From contig JAGALK010000001.1 in NCBI GenBank assembly GCA_017625255.1, positions 1-64,000 of the forward strand: a stretch of DNA of 64,000 bases, in the 5' to 3' direction. This DNA is from Lachnospiraceae bacterium. GTDB taxonomy: Bacteria; Bacillota; Clostridia; Lachnospirales; Lachnospiraceae. Shown here piece after piece: positions 18,301 through 26,464 of this stretch. The notes beneath the pieces are model-generated. The model was given only the letters and a program-made list of their open reading frames with translations, was not told where the DNA came from and did no database searches. The first letter of the stretch is position 1; each line of letters opens with the position of its first letter. Both the position numbers and the translations under genes were made by a program.

Positions 18301-21300
18301 TCAGAAGGGCAAGGGCGATATTGCCGATTATTGCGACAATAAATATTTTACCGACAATGAATCTCATGTAATCGGACACGAAACCGAAGGAAAAGACCGT
18401 TTCGGAAAGCCGACAAAGATTGTAAATCTTCCAGAAGGAAAGACAGTTGCAGAAGCAATTTCCATGATTGATACAAAAGCCGTTGAAGTCAAAGAGATTG
18501 CAAAGAATGTCGAAGTAAAGACCGTACAGGCTGATTTGTCAAAACGATTTACAGTTATTGGCAAGTTGCAGGTAGGCGCGGAACTCACACGCCCGGACGG
18601 AGCAAAAGGAAAAATCACATACATTACTGACGGCGGAATGATTGGTTACGAATTCGACAGTAAGACCAATCCGGGCGGAAGAACAAGCCTTGAAGATTTT
18701 GCCGTATTGGACGACAAAGAAACCGCCGAAGAAATCAGCCGCAAGCGTAGCGAAGCCATGAAGGGCAACGACAACGCAAAAAAGGCTTTCCACAAGCAGA
18801 TTGTAAAGAAAGCTACAAAAGGCGATGTATTCACACCTTCTATCGGTAAGAATATGACAGCGCAGGAATTCAACGCTAAATACTCAAAAGATATTCCAGA
18901 AGCCGACATGAAATTCTGGAAAGTAACCGATTGGGAAGGTAAGGTTGATGTAACAAAACTTACCGATGAAGAGCGTGAGGAACTTGGCAAAAACAAGAAC
19001 TTTGTGACCGATGAAAACGGAAACTTTGTAAATGTCGCAAACTATGCAAGCGGAAACATTGTTGAAAAACTCGCAAAACTTGAAGCCGAAAAAGACCGCA
19101 TAAGCAAAGAATCTTACGAAGAAAAGAAAGCTATTCTTGAAGCCGTATTGCCTGCAAGAAAAAATATCATGCAGTTTACAATCTCGCCAAAAGAAAACTT
19201 TGCTTTGCAGTTCAAAGACGAGGACGGTATTTCTCTTAAAGACAAATTCCTTGCATATTGCGGATTTAATGAAAACGGAAGAATCGGCTGGAACTCTCAT
19301 TGTCCTATTCCAAAGTCAGAGCTTGCGGACGGAATGACAATGCAGGATATTTGGGATTATGTAAATCAGATTCCTGTAAGAACTGAAAGAACAAGAAACC
19401 CAGAGGACGCAGAAACCGCCAAAATGTTTGCGGAGCAGAAAAAGAACGCAAGACGCGAAACAACAGAAAGACTTTTCAATAAGTGGTTGCGTGAACTCCC
19501 GGAAAGACAGCAGAACGCCATTGAAGATGAATGGAACGCAAGATTTAACTCACGCGTAAACCCAGATTATAAAAAGATTCCGCTTTTCGTTGACGGCATG
19601 AACACCCACAAGGGAAAGAAGAAATTCGACATGACCGAACAGCAGATTAAAGGCGTTTCTATGCTCTGCAATAAGGGTAATGGTATTCTTGCTTATGATG
19701 TCGGTGTAGGAAAGACCGTAACAGGTATTGTTGCGACTGTAAATCAGATTCAGACAGGAAAAGCAAAACGCCCGATTATCTGTGTACCAAAAAATGTTTA
19801 CAAGAAATGGATTAAGGAAATTAAGCAGCATTTTCCAAATCAGACAATAAACGAACTCGGAAATTTCAGCGAAAAGGACTTAGGTAGATTCAAAGATTCT
19901 GACGGTAAAGTAAACTTGCCGGAAGGTGCATTGAATGTCTGTACTTGCGAAGCATTGCAGAAAGTCACTTTCAAAGAGGAAACTCTTAACGGTGATTTGC
20001 GTGATGATATGCTTGATTCACAGTCGGTATATGACTATGACGAATACGGAAACCTTGTAGAAGATACCCGAAGTGAGCGCGAAAAGGCACAGGCAGAAGA
20101 AAAGTTGATGAAAATGCTCGGCATTGCAGCAGAAGCAAAGCCGGGAGCTGTTTATTGGGAAGATTTGGGAATTGACCATATCACAGTAGACGAGCTACAC
20201 AACTTCAAAAATGTTTTCTCAATTCCACGCACTTTTGGTAAATCTGTACGAAGTACGAACGAAAAGAAAACCGATTATTGGGGAAGAAAGATTAAGGCAG
20301 ACGACGACCCCGGACAGCTCTCAAACGAATACAGCGGTATGCAGGGAGCGACATCTGGGCGTGCTATGAAACTCTTTGCAATTTCACAGTTGATTCAGAG
20401 AGAAACAAACGGAAGGGGATTCTTCGGACTTTCAGCAACACCTTTCAATAACTCGCCTGTAGAGATTTACAACATTCTTTCTATGGTGGCAAGAAACCGC
20501 CTCAAAGATTTGGAAATCTACAACTTGCAGGACTTTATGAAGCAGTTTGCAGAAATGAAGCCGGATTGGAAGGTAACGGCAAACGGTGATGTAGTATCTG
20601 CACAGGTTATGAAGAACTTCAAAAACCTTAACGCATTGCAGAATCTTATTACTGAATTCATCGACAAGGTAGACGGTGAAGAAGCCGGAGTAGTAAGACC
20701 ATACAAGAGAGTACACAAGCCGGAGCTTGATTTAACACCATTGCAGAAAGCAATCATTAAGGCTGAAACTGACCGCATGGACGGTAAATTCTCAAAGCCG
20801 GGTGACGATAATAAAAACTCTGCTGACGCTCTTATCGCAATGAACAATATGCGAATGGCTACACTTTCACCAGCATTGATTGACCCTAAATTCTGGGCTG
20901 ATTATGAGGATTACGAGGGCTGGCACAAACCGCAGATGAAGGACATTGTAAAAGAATCGCCTAAGCTGCAATTTGTTTGTGATACGGCAAGCACACAGTA
21001 CAAGGAAAGACCGACAGAAGGACAGGTAATCTATATGCCGCGTGGTACAAATCAGTATCAGTATGTAAAAGATTATCTTGTTTCTAAAGGTGTTCCGGCT
21101 GACGCTATCGCTTTTATGGATTCAAGCACAAGTCTTGCAGACAAAGAGCGCATTAAGGACGACTTCAACGATGTGGACGGCAAGATTAAAATTATTATCG
21201 GTTCGGAAACAATCAAAGAAGGTGTTTCACTCAATGGAAACTCTACAACGCTTTATAACACAATGCTTGGCTGGAATCCTACCGAAACAATACAGGTAGA

Positions 21301-22210
21301 AGGTCGTATTTGGCGACAGAATAACAAACAGGGAATTACTCATATTGTTTATCCGCTTATGAATGATTCCATTGACGCTATGATGTACCAGAAGTATGAC
21401 GAAAAATCTAGCCGCCTTAACGCATTGTGGAGCTATAAGGGCGATTCTCTCAATGTTGAGGACATCAACCCAGAAGAACTGAAATTCGAGCTTATCAAAG
21501 ACCCGAAAAAGCGTGCAAGCATGAAAATCTTGCAGGAGCAGGCAGACTTGAAGAAGCAGCAGAAAATGACGGATGCGCTTTATGATACCATTGCCGAACA
21601 AATGAGCCAAAGAAAGAATCTGATAGGCAATACAGAGTATCAGACAAAGCAGATTCCAGAGTATGAAAAATCTGTTGCGAATTATACTAACCTCGTGGAA
21701 GAAACAGAAAAGAAACTGAAAGCCGCAAAGAAAGCGAAAGAAGATACTTGGAAAATTGAGCGGGATTTGGAGAACTACAAATATTCTGTAAATTCTTACA
21801 AGTCTCAGCTTCGATTGGCAAACAAAGCCATTAAAGAAAACGGCGAATTGATTGCAGCCATTGAAAACTCTTGGAGAAAGCAGGGAGTAGATAATCCGGA
21901 AAATATCGAGGAAAAACTTTCTGAAATCTCTGCAAGACGACACGAAATTTCAAACAAGCTCGGAGAAATTGAAGGTAAGTTTGATTTTTATGTGGCAGAA
22001 GCAAAGAAGCAAATTGAGGATGCACAGAGAAAACAGAAGCACTATTCTGTAGCTGACCGCGTAGATTACTATGCAAAGGAAATCGGAAACGACTTGAAAC
22101 CTTTTGAGGAAATCAAAGACCAGATTAAGGCAGACATGGAAAAGAAGCGTAACGGTGGAATTGCAAAAGCGATTATCTATAACGGTCGCCTGCTGATTCA
22201 AAGAGCATAA
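15383..22210 (+). CDS. Giant polyvalent protein: N6-methyltransferase plus SNF2-type helicase (DarB-like)
   Basis: 2275 residues, start at the ATG after AAGGAG. Visible domains: a DUF2958-like module at about 300-375 (LHYFVGGMDYYITELGDDG, EWGYVDLKELAS); an N6-adenine methyltransferase at about 780-960 (LTEFYTPRDVISKVW, VLEPSSGIGRFAE, IGNPPYGAY near 883); an SF2 helicase at about 1420-2030 (YDVGVGKT near 1440, VDELH near 1603, GLSATPFNN near 1684, QVEGRIWRQNN near 1973); and a coiled-coil C-terminus. The architecture is that of P1 DarB and related antirestriction proteins packed in the capsid and injected with DNA. Two GNxNAKK motifs flank the linker. The SNF2 Walker B is DELH rather than DEAH. 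Confidence 0.88.
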   Translation: MLIINKEKFAEILKSTLGKQKEKHDYIYRVPIAEKHSGKSVRRYKYLYAWEQIKKPFEKLAEFFGINEKQVDEMYAKENIQKDFNADKKTFAQHLVEYFSHRKLWDDRFAPKENQQKFNKPVKMATFKENADVLSKDMETPAPENDEPSLFSDKELKKLGAKDKGEWKANPYLMRRIWGMFTGKTIQQQEKQAQTAEKKVADESAKKEEQKKLIAEFAEKHNLDPKKVEAGMKQAFKEIDNIGKKTEKKPTKAQLLKDVIKPQLFDLGIIPHSQIEATNTEQIDNVQALLETIATMPKMYEGDHTARLHYFVGGMDYYITELGDDGVGYGYVDNNGDPMTSEWGYVDLKELASAGDMKGLNIDYFFTPKLVGDLIKESGHRELAEEYEDTYGEEEAEMKEKVEDKKPAAPKKVDWYQAFAGSWNRFYPNGTGGKPYSSVTRINEKGQRETIQRTAKSKTDLSGVLDNVNDFVFNAEHLGERARQNFLGRLSELGFHVQKEYIDEKGETKYMLMIRDGSKAGNVEMIPNSDYKKKEYTVITRDDSGAEIESKDFNNIETAQAYMDKQRKALEAGESEAEKHENRSNAMLGNQNAKKYGISEEVYDSVMNMIVNYGWKLESNENVYDMAVTGHFLPKILGKDSNEFKEYAKKIIQIYNDYKEATHGEDNSGIGRNGLSAGTSDLRSGKGEGNGNSDVSETESAIDGNKFVQQPRESGIGLGERSSDNGRNGAGSGRVTKATAKQIRAKCLELLATKKDSEMTAEDRALLSQYEGGGGLNEGGQSTKAVLTEFYTPRDVISKVWELVDKYNPNQKKKVLEPSSGIGRFAEGRNEDFTLCELDETSARIAGILHPDSEVKQGAFQKLFMQNNAVTGYKGELYDVAIGNPPYGAYNDLYKGMGEGKHHTRYEEYFIDRSLDTLKDGGILAFVVPSSFLRGKNGKGKEAIAKKGKLLEAWRLPKGTFSSTDVGTDIIVIQKGKGDIADYCDNKYFTDNESHVIGHETEGKDRFGKPTKIVNLPEGKTVAEAISMIDTKAVEVKEIAKNVEVKTVQADLSKRFTVIGKLQVGAELTRPDGAKGKITYITDGGMIGYEFDSKTNPGGRTSLEDFAVLDDKETAEEISRKRSEAMKGNDNAKKAFHKQIVKKATKGDVFTPSIGKNMTAQEFNAKYSKDIPEADMKFWKVTDWEGKVDVTKLTDEEREELGKNKNFVTDENGNFVNVANYASGNIVEKLAKLEAEKDRISKESYEEKKAILEAVLPARKNIMQFTISPKENFALQFKDEDGISLKDKFLAYCGFNENGRIGWNSHCPIPKSELADGMTMQDIWDYVNQIPVRTERTRNPEDAETAKMFAEQKKNARRETTERLFNKWLRELPERQQNAIEDEWNARFNSRVNPDYKKIPLFVDGMNTHKGKKKFDMTEQQIKGVSMLCNKGNGILAYDVGVGKTVTGIVATVNQIQTGKAKRPIICVPKNVYKKWIKEIKQHFPNQTINELGNFSEKDLGRFKDSDGKVNLPEGALNVCTCEALQKVTFKEETLNGDLRDDMLDSQSVYDYDEYGNLVEDTRSEREKAQAEEKLMKMLGIAAEAKPGAVYWEDLGIDHITVDELHNFKNVFSIPRTFGKSVRSTNEKKTDYWGRKIKADDDPGQLSNEYSGMQGATSGRAMKLFAISQLIQRETNGRGFFGLSATPFNNSPVEIYNILSMVARNRLKDLEIYNLQDFMKQFAEMKPDWKVTANGDVVSAQVMKNFKNLNALQNLITEFIDKVDGEEAGVVRPYKRVHKPELDLTPLQKAIIKAETDRMDGKFSKPGDDNKNSADALIAMNNMRMATLSPALIDPKFWADYEDYEGWHKPQMKDIVKESPKLQFVCDTASTQYKERPTEGQVIYMPRGTNQYQYVKDYLVSKGVPADAIAFMDSSTSLADKERIKDDFNDVDGKIKIIIGSETIKEGVSLNGNSTTLYNTMLGWNPTETIQVEGRIWRQNNKQGITHIVYPLMNDSIDAMMYQKYDEKSSRLNALWSYKGDSLNVEDINPEELKFELIKDPKKRASMKILQEQADLKKQQKMTDALYDTIAEQMSQRKNLIGNTEYQTKQIPEYEKSVANYTNLVEETEKKLKAAKKAKEDTWKIERDLENYKYSVNSYKSQLRLANKAIKENGELIAAIENSWRKQGVDNPENIEEKLSEISARRHEISNKLGEIEGKFDFYVAEAKKQIEDAQRKQKHYSVADRVDYYAKEIGNDLKPFEEIKDQIKADMEKKRNGGIAKAIIYNGRLLIQRA
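17370..17588 (+). CDS. Possible overprinted gene inside the giant gene
   Basis: A 72-residue ORF in another frame, starting at an ATG with a near-ideal AAGGAGG 6 bases upstream. The product (MEKITLELDEMDFPQVLATY ... EQEADE) is acidic, helix-prone and of normal composition. In the same stretch the main frame encodes a Gly/Ser/Asn/Glu-rich linker of low complexity, the signature expected when a second frame carries the constraint. Function unknown. It may also be an accident of a purine-rich linker; conservation across relatives would decide. Confidence 0.45.
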   Translation: MEKITLELDEMDFPQVLATYGAEKAKEMAIAMCLKQNQPLTETNLYSNLANLESDLESEVLTMDETEQEADE

Positions 22211-22211
22211 T

Positions 22212-22240
22212 TGCAAAAACGGCTGTTATGCCTTATAATG
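22212..22240 (+). promoter_or_regulatory. Strong sigma70-type promoter
   Basis: TTGCAA at 22212-22217, 17-base spacer, perfect TATAAT at 22235-22240. It starts 2 bases after the giant gene's stop. The transcript would run into the terminator hairpin at 22280-22328 before it reaches the gene at 22344. Confidence 0.85.
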
Positions 22241-22279
22241 CAATTAAAATATTTATTCTTGGTAGTTATGCAGAAGCAA

Positions 22280-22328
22280 ACGCCGATTATTCCTTGATTC
22301 AATTCTTGGGATAGTCGGCGTTTTTTTT
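22280..22328 (+). terminator. Intrinsic terminator in the leader of the DdrB-like gene
   Basis: A 14-bp stem (ACGCCGATTATTCC at 22280-22293 with GGGATAGTCGGCGT at 22308-22321, two G-U pairs) and a run of eight T. It lies between the promoter at 22212 and the start codon at 22344, so it cannot simply end the upstream unit; most transcripts from that promoter should stop here unless relieved. Confidence 0.85.
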
Positions 22329-22343
22329 GTTCCGGGGGATTAT

Positions 22344-24581
22344 ATGACAAAACTTGTTTTTAATGCTGAAACACTTGCAAAGTCGATTAACAGTGAGAAC
22401 GGAAACGAGATTGTTTTCGAGGAATACTTTGATATTCAGAAATCAGAAGGGGAGAATCCGAAAGACCCGAAATTCGAGTATTTCAAGAAAAAAATTCTTG
22501 ACCATTTGGCAGAATTGGAGAAGAAAGAAAATCACTCCATTGCAAAGGCAATCGACATTGACGAGTGGATTCAGAAAGCAAATTTCCCGGTCGGAACTGT
22601 AAGAACTTGGAACGGTCAGAAGTTCAAGAAAATCACGCCTAAAAAGTGGGCGCGTGTTTATGAAACTGAAAGCAAGGGCGCAAAACTTGCCGTTGCTGCA
22701 TTAAGAAGAAAAGCCGCCGCCTGCAGAAACTCGGAAGAACTTTTACAGCTCTGTTTGGAGAATATGGAGCGATCCAGAGATAACAACGGACACCCATTGC
22801 CATTCATGCAGGAGTTTTCAGAGTATGTTTCGGGGCTGAATGACGCACACGAAGGAAAGAAGGGTAAAACCGTTACAGAAGCAAAAGCAAAAAGTGACAG
22901 TACCGCAAATATGCAGACAGGCGAAAAAACACAGGAAGCATTTTCAAAACTTGTGGAAGAAGCCACAAAGGAATGTGAAAAGCACGAATTAAGCCGGGCT
23001 GAAATGCTCAAAAAGCCTATTTCTACAATCCAGAAACATGCCAATTCAAAAGTTGAAGATTTTGAGGGCGGTATTGATGATTTTATCGACTATATGAGAA
23101 AAGGACAGCCGAATATCTCAATGCAGGAAGTGGGAAAGGAATTTGCAAAACTCATAAATCACAATATCGCAAGAAAGATTTTTGAAGATTACGACAAAGG
23201 CTATTACACAGTCGGAGCAGACGGAATACTTGAAGAAGCAAGCAAGACAAAACCGAAGGAAGAGCCAAAAAAGACAGAGCCTAAGCAGGATAACGAGCCG
23301 CCGAAAATTGACAATGAGCCGAAGAAAAAAGGCATTGAATCTATCCGGGAGAAATATCAATCTTCTTTATCCGTTGAAGGTGACGAAGATGAAATCTATG
23401 TCGGTAAGGAAGCAATACAAGGCAAATGGAAACTTGTAGAAGCTGACGCACCTAGCGCAAGCCATGATGAAATCACTTTCCACAAGACAGAAGGATTTCC
23501 GACAGCAAAAGACGGTAGCACGGTAAACGATAGAGATTATGAGCATGACACGGCGGCACAAGAAACCGTAATTGACATTGCTTCTGATTTTGACGGCAGG
23601 GCTTTAGGCTTTGATTCTCCAATCGTTGTTACACAGGACGGCGTTGTTACATCTGGAAATAACCGCACAATGTCTAGCAAGATTGCTGCAAGAAAGGGAA
23701 CTGATACAAAGTACATTGAAGCATTGAAAAAACGCGCTAAGAAGTTCGGCTTCTCTGCTGATGATGTGGCAAAGTTCAAGCACCCTCGTGTAGTTTTTGA
23801 AACAGAGCATACAGGCGACTACACGACAAGCGAATTTGCAAAATACAACGAATCGGGTAAAAAGGCTATGAATCCTGTTGAAAAAGCCGTAAAGGTTTCA
23901 AAGATGATTCAGCCACAGACCATTGAAGATGTAGCAAGTATTATCGGCGAATTTGACACTATGGGCGATTTGTACGCTGATAAAAAAGCAAGTCAGAGTA
24001 TTTTTAATACACTTATTCAGTCAAACATCATTCAGAAAACAGACCTTCCGCAGTATTACAGTGACAACACAGTAACAGCATCCGGCAAGGAGTTTTTGGA
24101 AACTGTATTGATTGGCAGCGTTATCAACGAAACAAACATTAGAAACTTAAACACAGAGGGCGGACGCTCAATCAGACAGAAACTTGTAAGGGCAATTACT
24201 CCATTGATTGAAAACAAGGGAATGAAAGGTTACTCAATCAATAAAGAGCTGAATGAAGCCGTAGGTATTGCTATTGAGGTGGCACACCATAAAGACCAAT
24301 TCCCGAATGTGGAAGCATTTTCTAAGCAGCAGGATATGTTTAGAAAACTTGACCCTGTTTCAATCGAACTTGCAAAAAAACTTGAAGGAACGCAGAAAGG
24401 ATTTGCAGAATTCATGCTTGATATGAACGGCGGATTAAGACCAGCCGCAAACGGTGAGGTTGATATTTTCTTGGGCGAATGTGAGAGCAAAGAAGATATT
24501 GTAAACCGTGTATTGAACATCAAAAAGACTGTAGAAAAGGCATTAAGCCGATTCTTTAGACTTTTTGGAACAACAATGTAA
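22344..24581 (+). CDS. DdrB-like ParB-domain polyvalent protein
   Basis: 745 residues. The C-terminal half (about 350-500 and beyond) matches the DdrB-like ParB domain of phage polyvalent proteins: GKWKLVEADAPSASHDE, GFDSPIVVTQDGVVTSGNNR, SSKIAARKGTD, FAKYNESGKKAMNPVEKA. The N-terminal half has charged helices and a Lys/Pro/Glu-rich linker near 305-330. P1 DdrB is an internal head protein in the Dar antirestriction system, and the neighbouring gene is DarB-like, so the two probably work together during DNA entry. It has its own promoter and leader terminator. Confidence 0.8.
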   Translation: MTKLVFNAETLAKSINSENGNEIVFEEYFDIQKSEGENPKDPKFEYFKKKILDHLAELEKKENHSIAKAIDIDEWIQKANFPVGTVRTWNGQKFKKITPKKWARVYETESKGAKLAVAALRRKAAACRNSEELLQLCLENMERSRDNNGHPLPFMQEFSEYVSGLNDAHEGKKGKTVTEAKAKSDSTANMQTGEKTQEAFSKLVEEATKECEKHELSRAEMLKKPISTIQKHANSKVEDFEGGIDDFIDYMRKGQPNISMQEVGKEFAKLINHNIARKIFEDYDKGYYTVGADGILEEASKTKPKEEPKKTEPKQDNEPPKIDNEPKKKGIESIREKYQSSLSVEGDEDEIYVGKEAIQGKWKLVEADAPSASHDEITFHKTEGFPTAKDGSTVNDRDYEHDTAAQETVIDIASDFDGRALGFDSPIVVTQDGVVTSGNNRTMSSKIAARKGTDTKYIEALKKRAKKFGFSADDVAKFKHPRVVFETEHTGDYTTSEFAKYNESGKKAMNPVEKAVKVSKMIQPQTIEDVASIIGEFDTMGDLYADKKASQSIFNTLIQSNIIQKTDLPQYYSDNTVTASGKEFLETVLIGSVINETNIRNLNTEGGRSIRQKLVRAITPLIENKGMKGYSINKELNEAVGIAIEVAHHKDQFPNVEAFSKQQDMFRKLDPVSIELAKKLEGTQKGFAEFMLDMNGGLRPAANGEVDIFLGECESKEDIVNRVLNIKKTVEKALSRFFRLFGTTM

Positions 24582-24608
24582 CTAAGGCATGGAAGGAGAT
24601 ATAGCAAT

Positions 24609-25916
24609 ATGAATCTTGTTGTAAACATGGCGAAATTGGAGCAGGCGGGATTTGGTGACATTATTGAAAAAGCACAGAAAAAGAACTTTTCCGTATGGCA
24701 CACAAAGAACGGAGATATACCGATGAAAAAAGTCGGTGAAAAATGGGTGCCTGCGAATATCGGACAGGGCAATTCTGCAAGTGATACAGAAATCCAAAAG
24801 CGTAAGCGCGTAGCAGAGATTAAGGCAATGACAAAACGCGGTGACATGATTCGCTTTGAAAGAGAGAAGAAACTTATTGACGGTATGGTTGTCGCAAAAG
24901 GTGACGATGGTGTAACAGCAAAGAAAGAAGCGTTTGCTTATCAAGTGCCTTATGAAAATATCAAACAGAATTTGACAAAAGAGGGAACAATAAGCCCGGA
25001 AAACTTCAACGCTGCTAATTATCGCAACAAATATCAAGATTCAAAAATTGCTGAATTGGAAAAAGCAAGTAAGGGCGCAGGTGTAAAATACTTCCTTGAC
25101 AAATACCTTCCGGGTGCAGAAGGTAAGGAAATGTCAAAGAAAGCTGATGAAACCGAATTAAGGGTAAAAAATCAGATTGCAACAGACGGACAGACAATCG
25201 ACAATTTCAGAATTTCCGGCGAAGGTGTAGACGCTGTTTATTCAGATGAAAGAGCCGCTTTGCATGAGAAAATAATGGACTATTATTTCTCACCAGATAA
25301 GATTGCAAAAGCAAAACCGAAGCCCGGACAGAAGCCAATGCTCGTAATGCTCGGTGGAAGAGCAGGCGCGGGTAAATCGTGGTTCACAAACACAGACGAG
25401 GGCGGATTATACAATCCCGAAGAGTTTATTGTTTTGGACGCAGACGCAATCAAGAGCGGAGTATATGACAAGAACGGTAAAGAATTGTGTCCGCCTCTTC
25501 CAGAATACGAAGGTTGGAACGCTGGAACAGTTCACGAAGAATCATCTGACTTAAACAAAAAGCTCATTGATATGGCTATGAAAATGGGGCTGAATGTCAT
25601 TATTGACGGCACTATGAACAGCCCTAAGAAATCCGTAAAACAGATACAGGATTTCAAGAAAGCCGGGTATTTCACAAGCTGTGATTATATGTTTACGCCA
25701 ATGCAGGAATCAATGAAAAGAGCCTGCAGCAGATTCAAAACACGCAAAAACGATTATTCTGGGCGTTTTGTTCCGCTCGGTATTATGACCGATATGACAC
25801 AAAACGAGGACGCTTTTGAAGCTGTAAAAGGCTTGGTAGACAGGTATTCTTTCCGGGATAACTTCAATCAGACAAACGGAATGGCAACATTGATTTGTCA
25901 GAAAGGAGATTATTAA
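24609..25916 (+). CDS. Zeta-toxin/AAA_33-type kinase in the polyvalent cluster
   Basis: 435 residues, ATG after AAGGAGATATAGCAAT. The C-terminal half is a P-loop kinase: VMLGGRAGAGKSWF with Walker A at about 249-257, VLDADAIKSG near 280, and a NVIIDGTMNSPKKS strand near 333, the layout of zeta toxins and related nucleotide-sugar or nucleic-acid kinases. The N-terminal 200 residues include a KNGDIPMKKVGEKWVPA segment similar in style to the opening of the previous proteins. No epsilon antitoxin gene was seen, so a toxin role is less likely than a virion-delivered kinase that phosphorylates a host target. Confidence 0.75.
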   Translation: MNLVVNMAKLEQAGFGDIIEKAQKKNFSVWHTKNGDIPMKKVGEKWVPANIGQGNSASDTEIQKRKRVAEIKAMTKRGDMIRFEREKKLIDGMVVAKGDDGVTAKKEAFAYQVPYENIKQNLTKEGTISPENFNAANYRNKYQDSKIAELEKASKGAGVKYFLDKYLPGAEGKEMSKKADETELRVKNQIATDGQTIDNFRISGEGVDAVYSDERAALHEKIMDYYFSPDKIAKAKPKPGQKPMLVMLGGRAGAGKSWFTNTDEGGLYNPEEFIVLDADAIKSGVYDKNGKELCPPLPEYEGWNAGTVHEESSDLNKKLIDMAMKMGLNVIIDGTMNSPKKSVKQIQDFKKAGYFTSCDYMFTPMQESMKRACSRFKTRKNDYSGRFVPLGIMTDMTQNEDAFEAVKGLVDRYSFRDNFNQTNGMATLICQKGDY

Positions 25917-25938
25917 CACCAAAATTTACTACAAATTG

Positions 25939-25967
25939 TTGCAATAATGCCGATAGTGTAGTATATT
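25939..25967 (+). promoter_or_regulatory. Sigma70-type promoter
   Basis: TTGCAA at 25939-25944, 17-base spacer, TATATT at 25962-25967. The start of the following 56-residue gene lies 20 bases downstream, so the leader is very short. Confidence 0.8.
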
Positions 25968-25986
25968 ATAAGTGGAGGTAGAGGCT

Positions 25987-26157
25987 ATGGAAAAGAAAAA
26001 CGCAAAAGAATTCATGGAAAAGAACTTCCATAATCCCAAATGGTGGGCTTCTGGCGACTATGCTGACGACCCAAACAAAAAACCTTCTAAGCAGCATACA
26101 GACCAATTAGAGCGAATTAAAAACCGCGCTAAAGAAGCTGGGGTAAAACTTTCATAA
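25987..26157 (+). CDS. Small hypothetical protein
   Basis: A 56-residue, Lys/Asp-rich soluble protein (MEKKNAKEFMEKNFHNPKWW ...). The ATG follows GGAGGTAGAGGCT; an in-frame GTG lies 15 bases upstream inside the promoter and is unlikely to be used. It is a single-gene unit between its own promoter and a terminator at 26171. No family recognised. Confidence 0.65.
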   Translation: MEKKNAKEFMEKNFHNPKWWASGDYADDPNKKPSKQHTDQLERIKNRAKEAGVKLS

Positions 26158-26170
26158 ACGAGATTTTTCA

Positions 26171-26196
26171 AGCCGTGCAGATAATGTACGGCTTTT
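26171..26196 (+). terminator. Intrinsic terminator
   Basis: Stem AGCCGTGCA (26171-26179) with TGTACGGCT (26185-26193), one G-U pair, 5-base loop, then TTTTATTAT. It follows the 56-residue gene and precedes the next start by 19 bases. Confidence 0.75.
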
Positions 26197-26214
26197 ATTA
26201 TCTAGGGGGCTTTT

Positions 26215-26292
26215 ATGAAGATTCATAACGCTATTATCTTTGCTTCAATCAAGCATCAGAATCAGAAACGCCCGACAAGGAGTGAACTATGA
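26215..26292 (+). pseudogene. 25-codon remnant or leader peptide resembling the start of the HD hydrolase
   Basis: ATG with AGGGGG upstream; product MKIHNAIIFASIKHQNQKRP + TRSEL, stop at 26290. It aligns with the first 20 residues of the HD protein at 26465 (MAIQKAIIYATLKHEGQKRK), keeping the Ala-Ile-Ile and the Lys-His pattern. It looks like the 5' stub of a duplicated, decayed copy, or a short peptide kept for translational coupling to the next gene, whose ATG overlaps its stop. Confidence 0.5.
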
Positions 26293-26447
26293 CAAAGTAC
26301 GATGATGTAAGGGTTATTCAGACCGGCAAGGTTGGACTTGTGGTTGAAGTAAAAGACGGTCGTTATCTTGTGGACTTTGGCGACGCTAAAGAGTGGTTTG
26401 ACGAGTGCGACTTATTGTTGGTTGAGCAGGAAGATTGCGAAGATTAA
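26289..26447 (+). CDS. Small acidic hypothetical protein
   Basis: A 52-residue protein (MTKYDDVRVIQTGKVGLVVE ... LLLVEQEDCED), ATG overlapping the stop of the 25-codon ORF (ATGA) with AAGGAG 9 bases upstream. The predicted strands (VRVIQTGKVGLVVEVKDGRY) suggest a small SH3/KOW-like barrel. No family recognised. The HD gene follows 17 bases after its stop. Confidence 0.6.
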   Translation: MTKYDDVRVIQTGKVGLVVEVKDGRYLVDFGDAKEWFDECDLLLVEQEDCED

Positions 26448-26464
26448 GGGGTAATAAAACGAGC

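Noticed and set aside
21227..21943. Long open frame of 238 codons on the minus strand
   Set aside because: It lies fully antisense to the helicase part of the giant gene, has a Cys/Phe/Leu-rich composition typical of reverse-strand shadows, and no ribosome site.
24230..24847. 205-codon minus-strand open frame across the DdrB-like and kinase genes
   Set aside because: Antisense to two well-supported genes, hydrophobic shadow composition, no start signals.
24609..25916. Zeta toxin of a toxin-antitoxin pair
   Set aside because: No small antitoxin gene adjoins it, and the long N-terminal extension and neighbours fit a virion-delivered kinase better.
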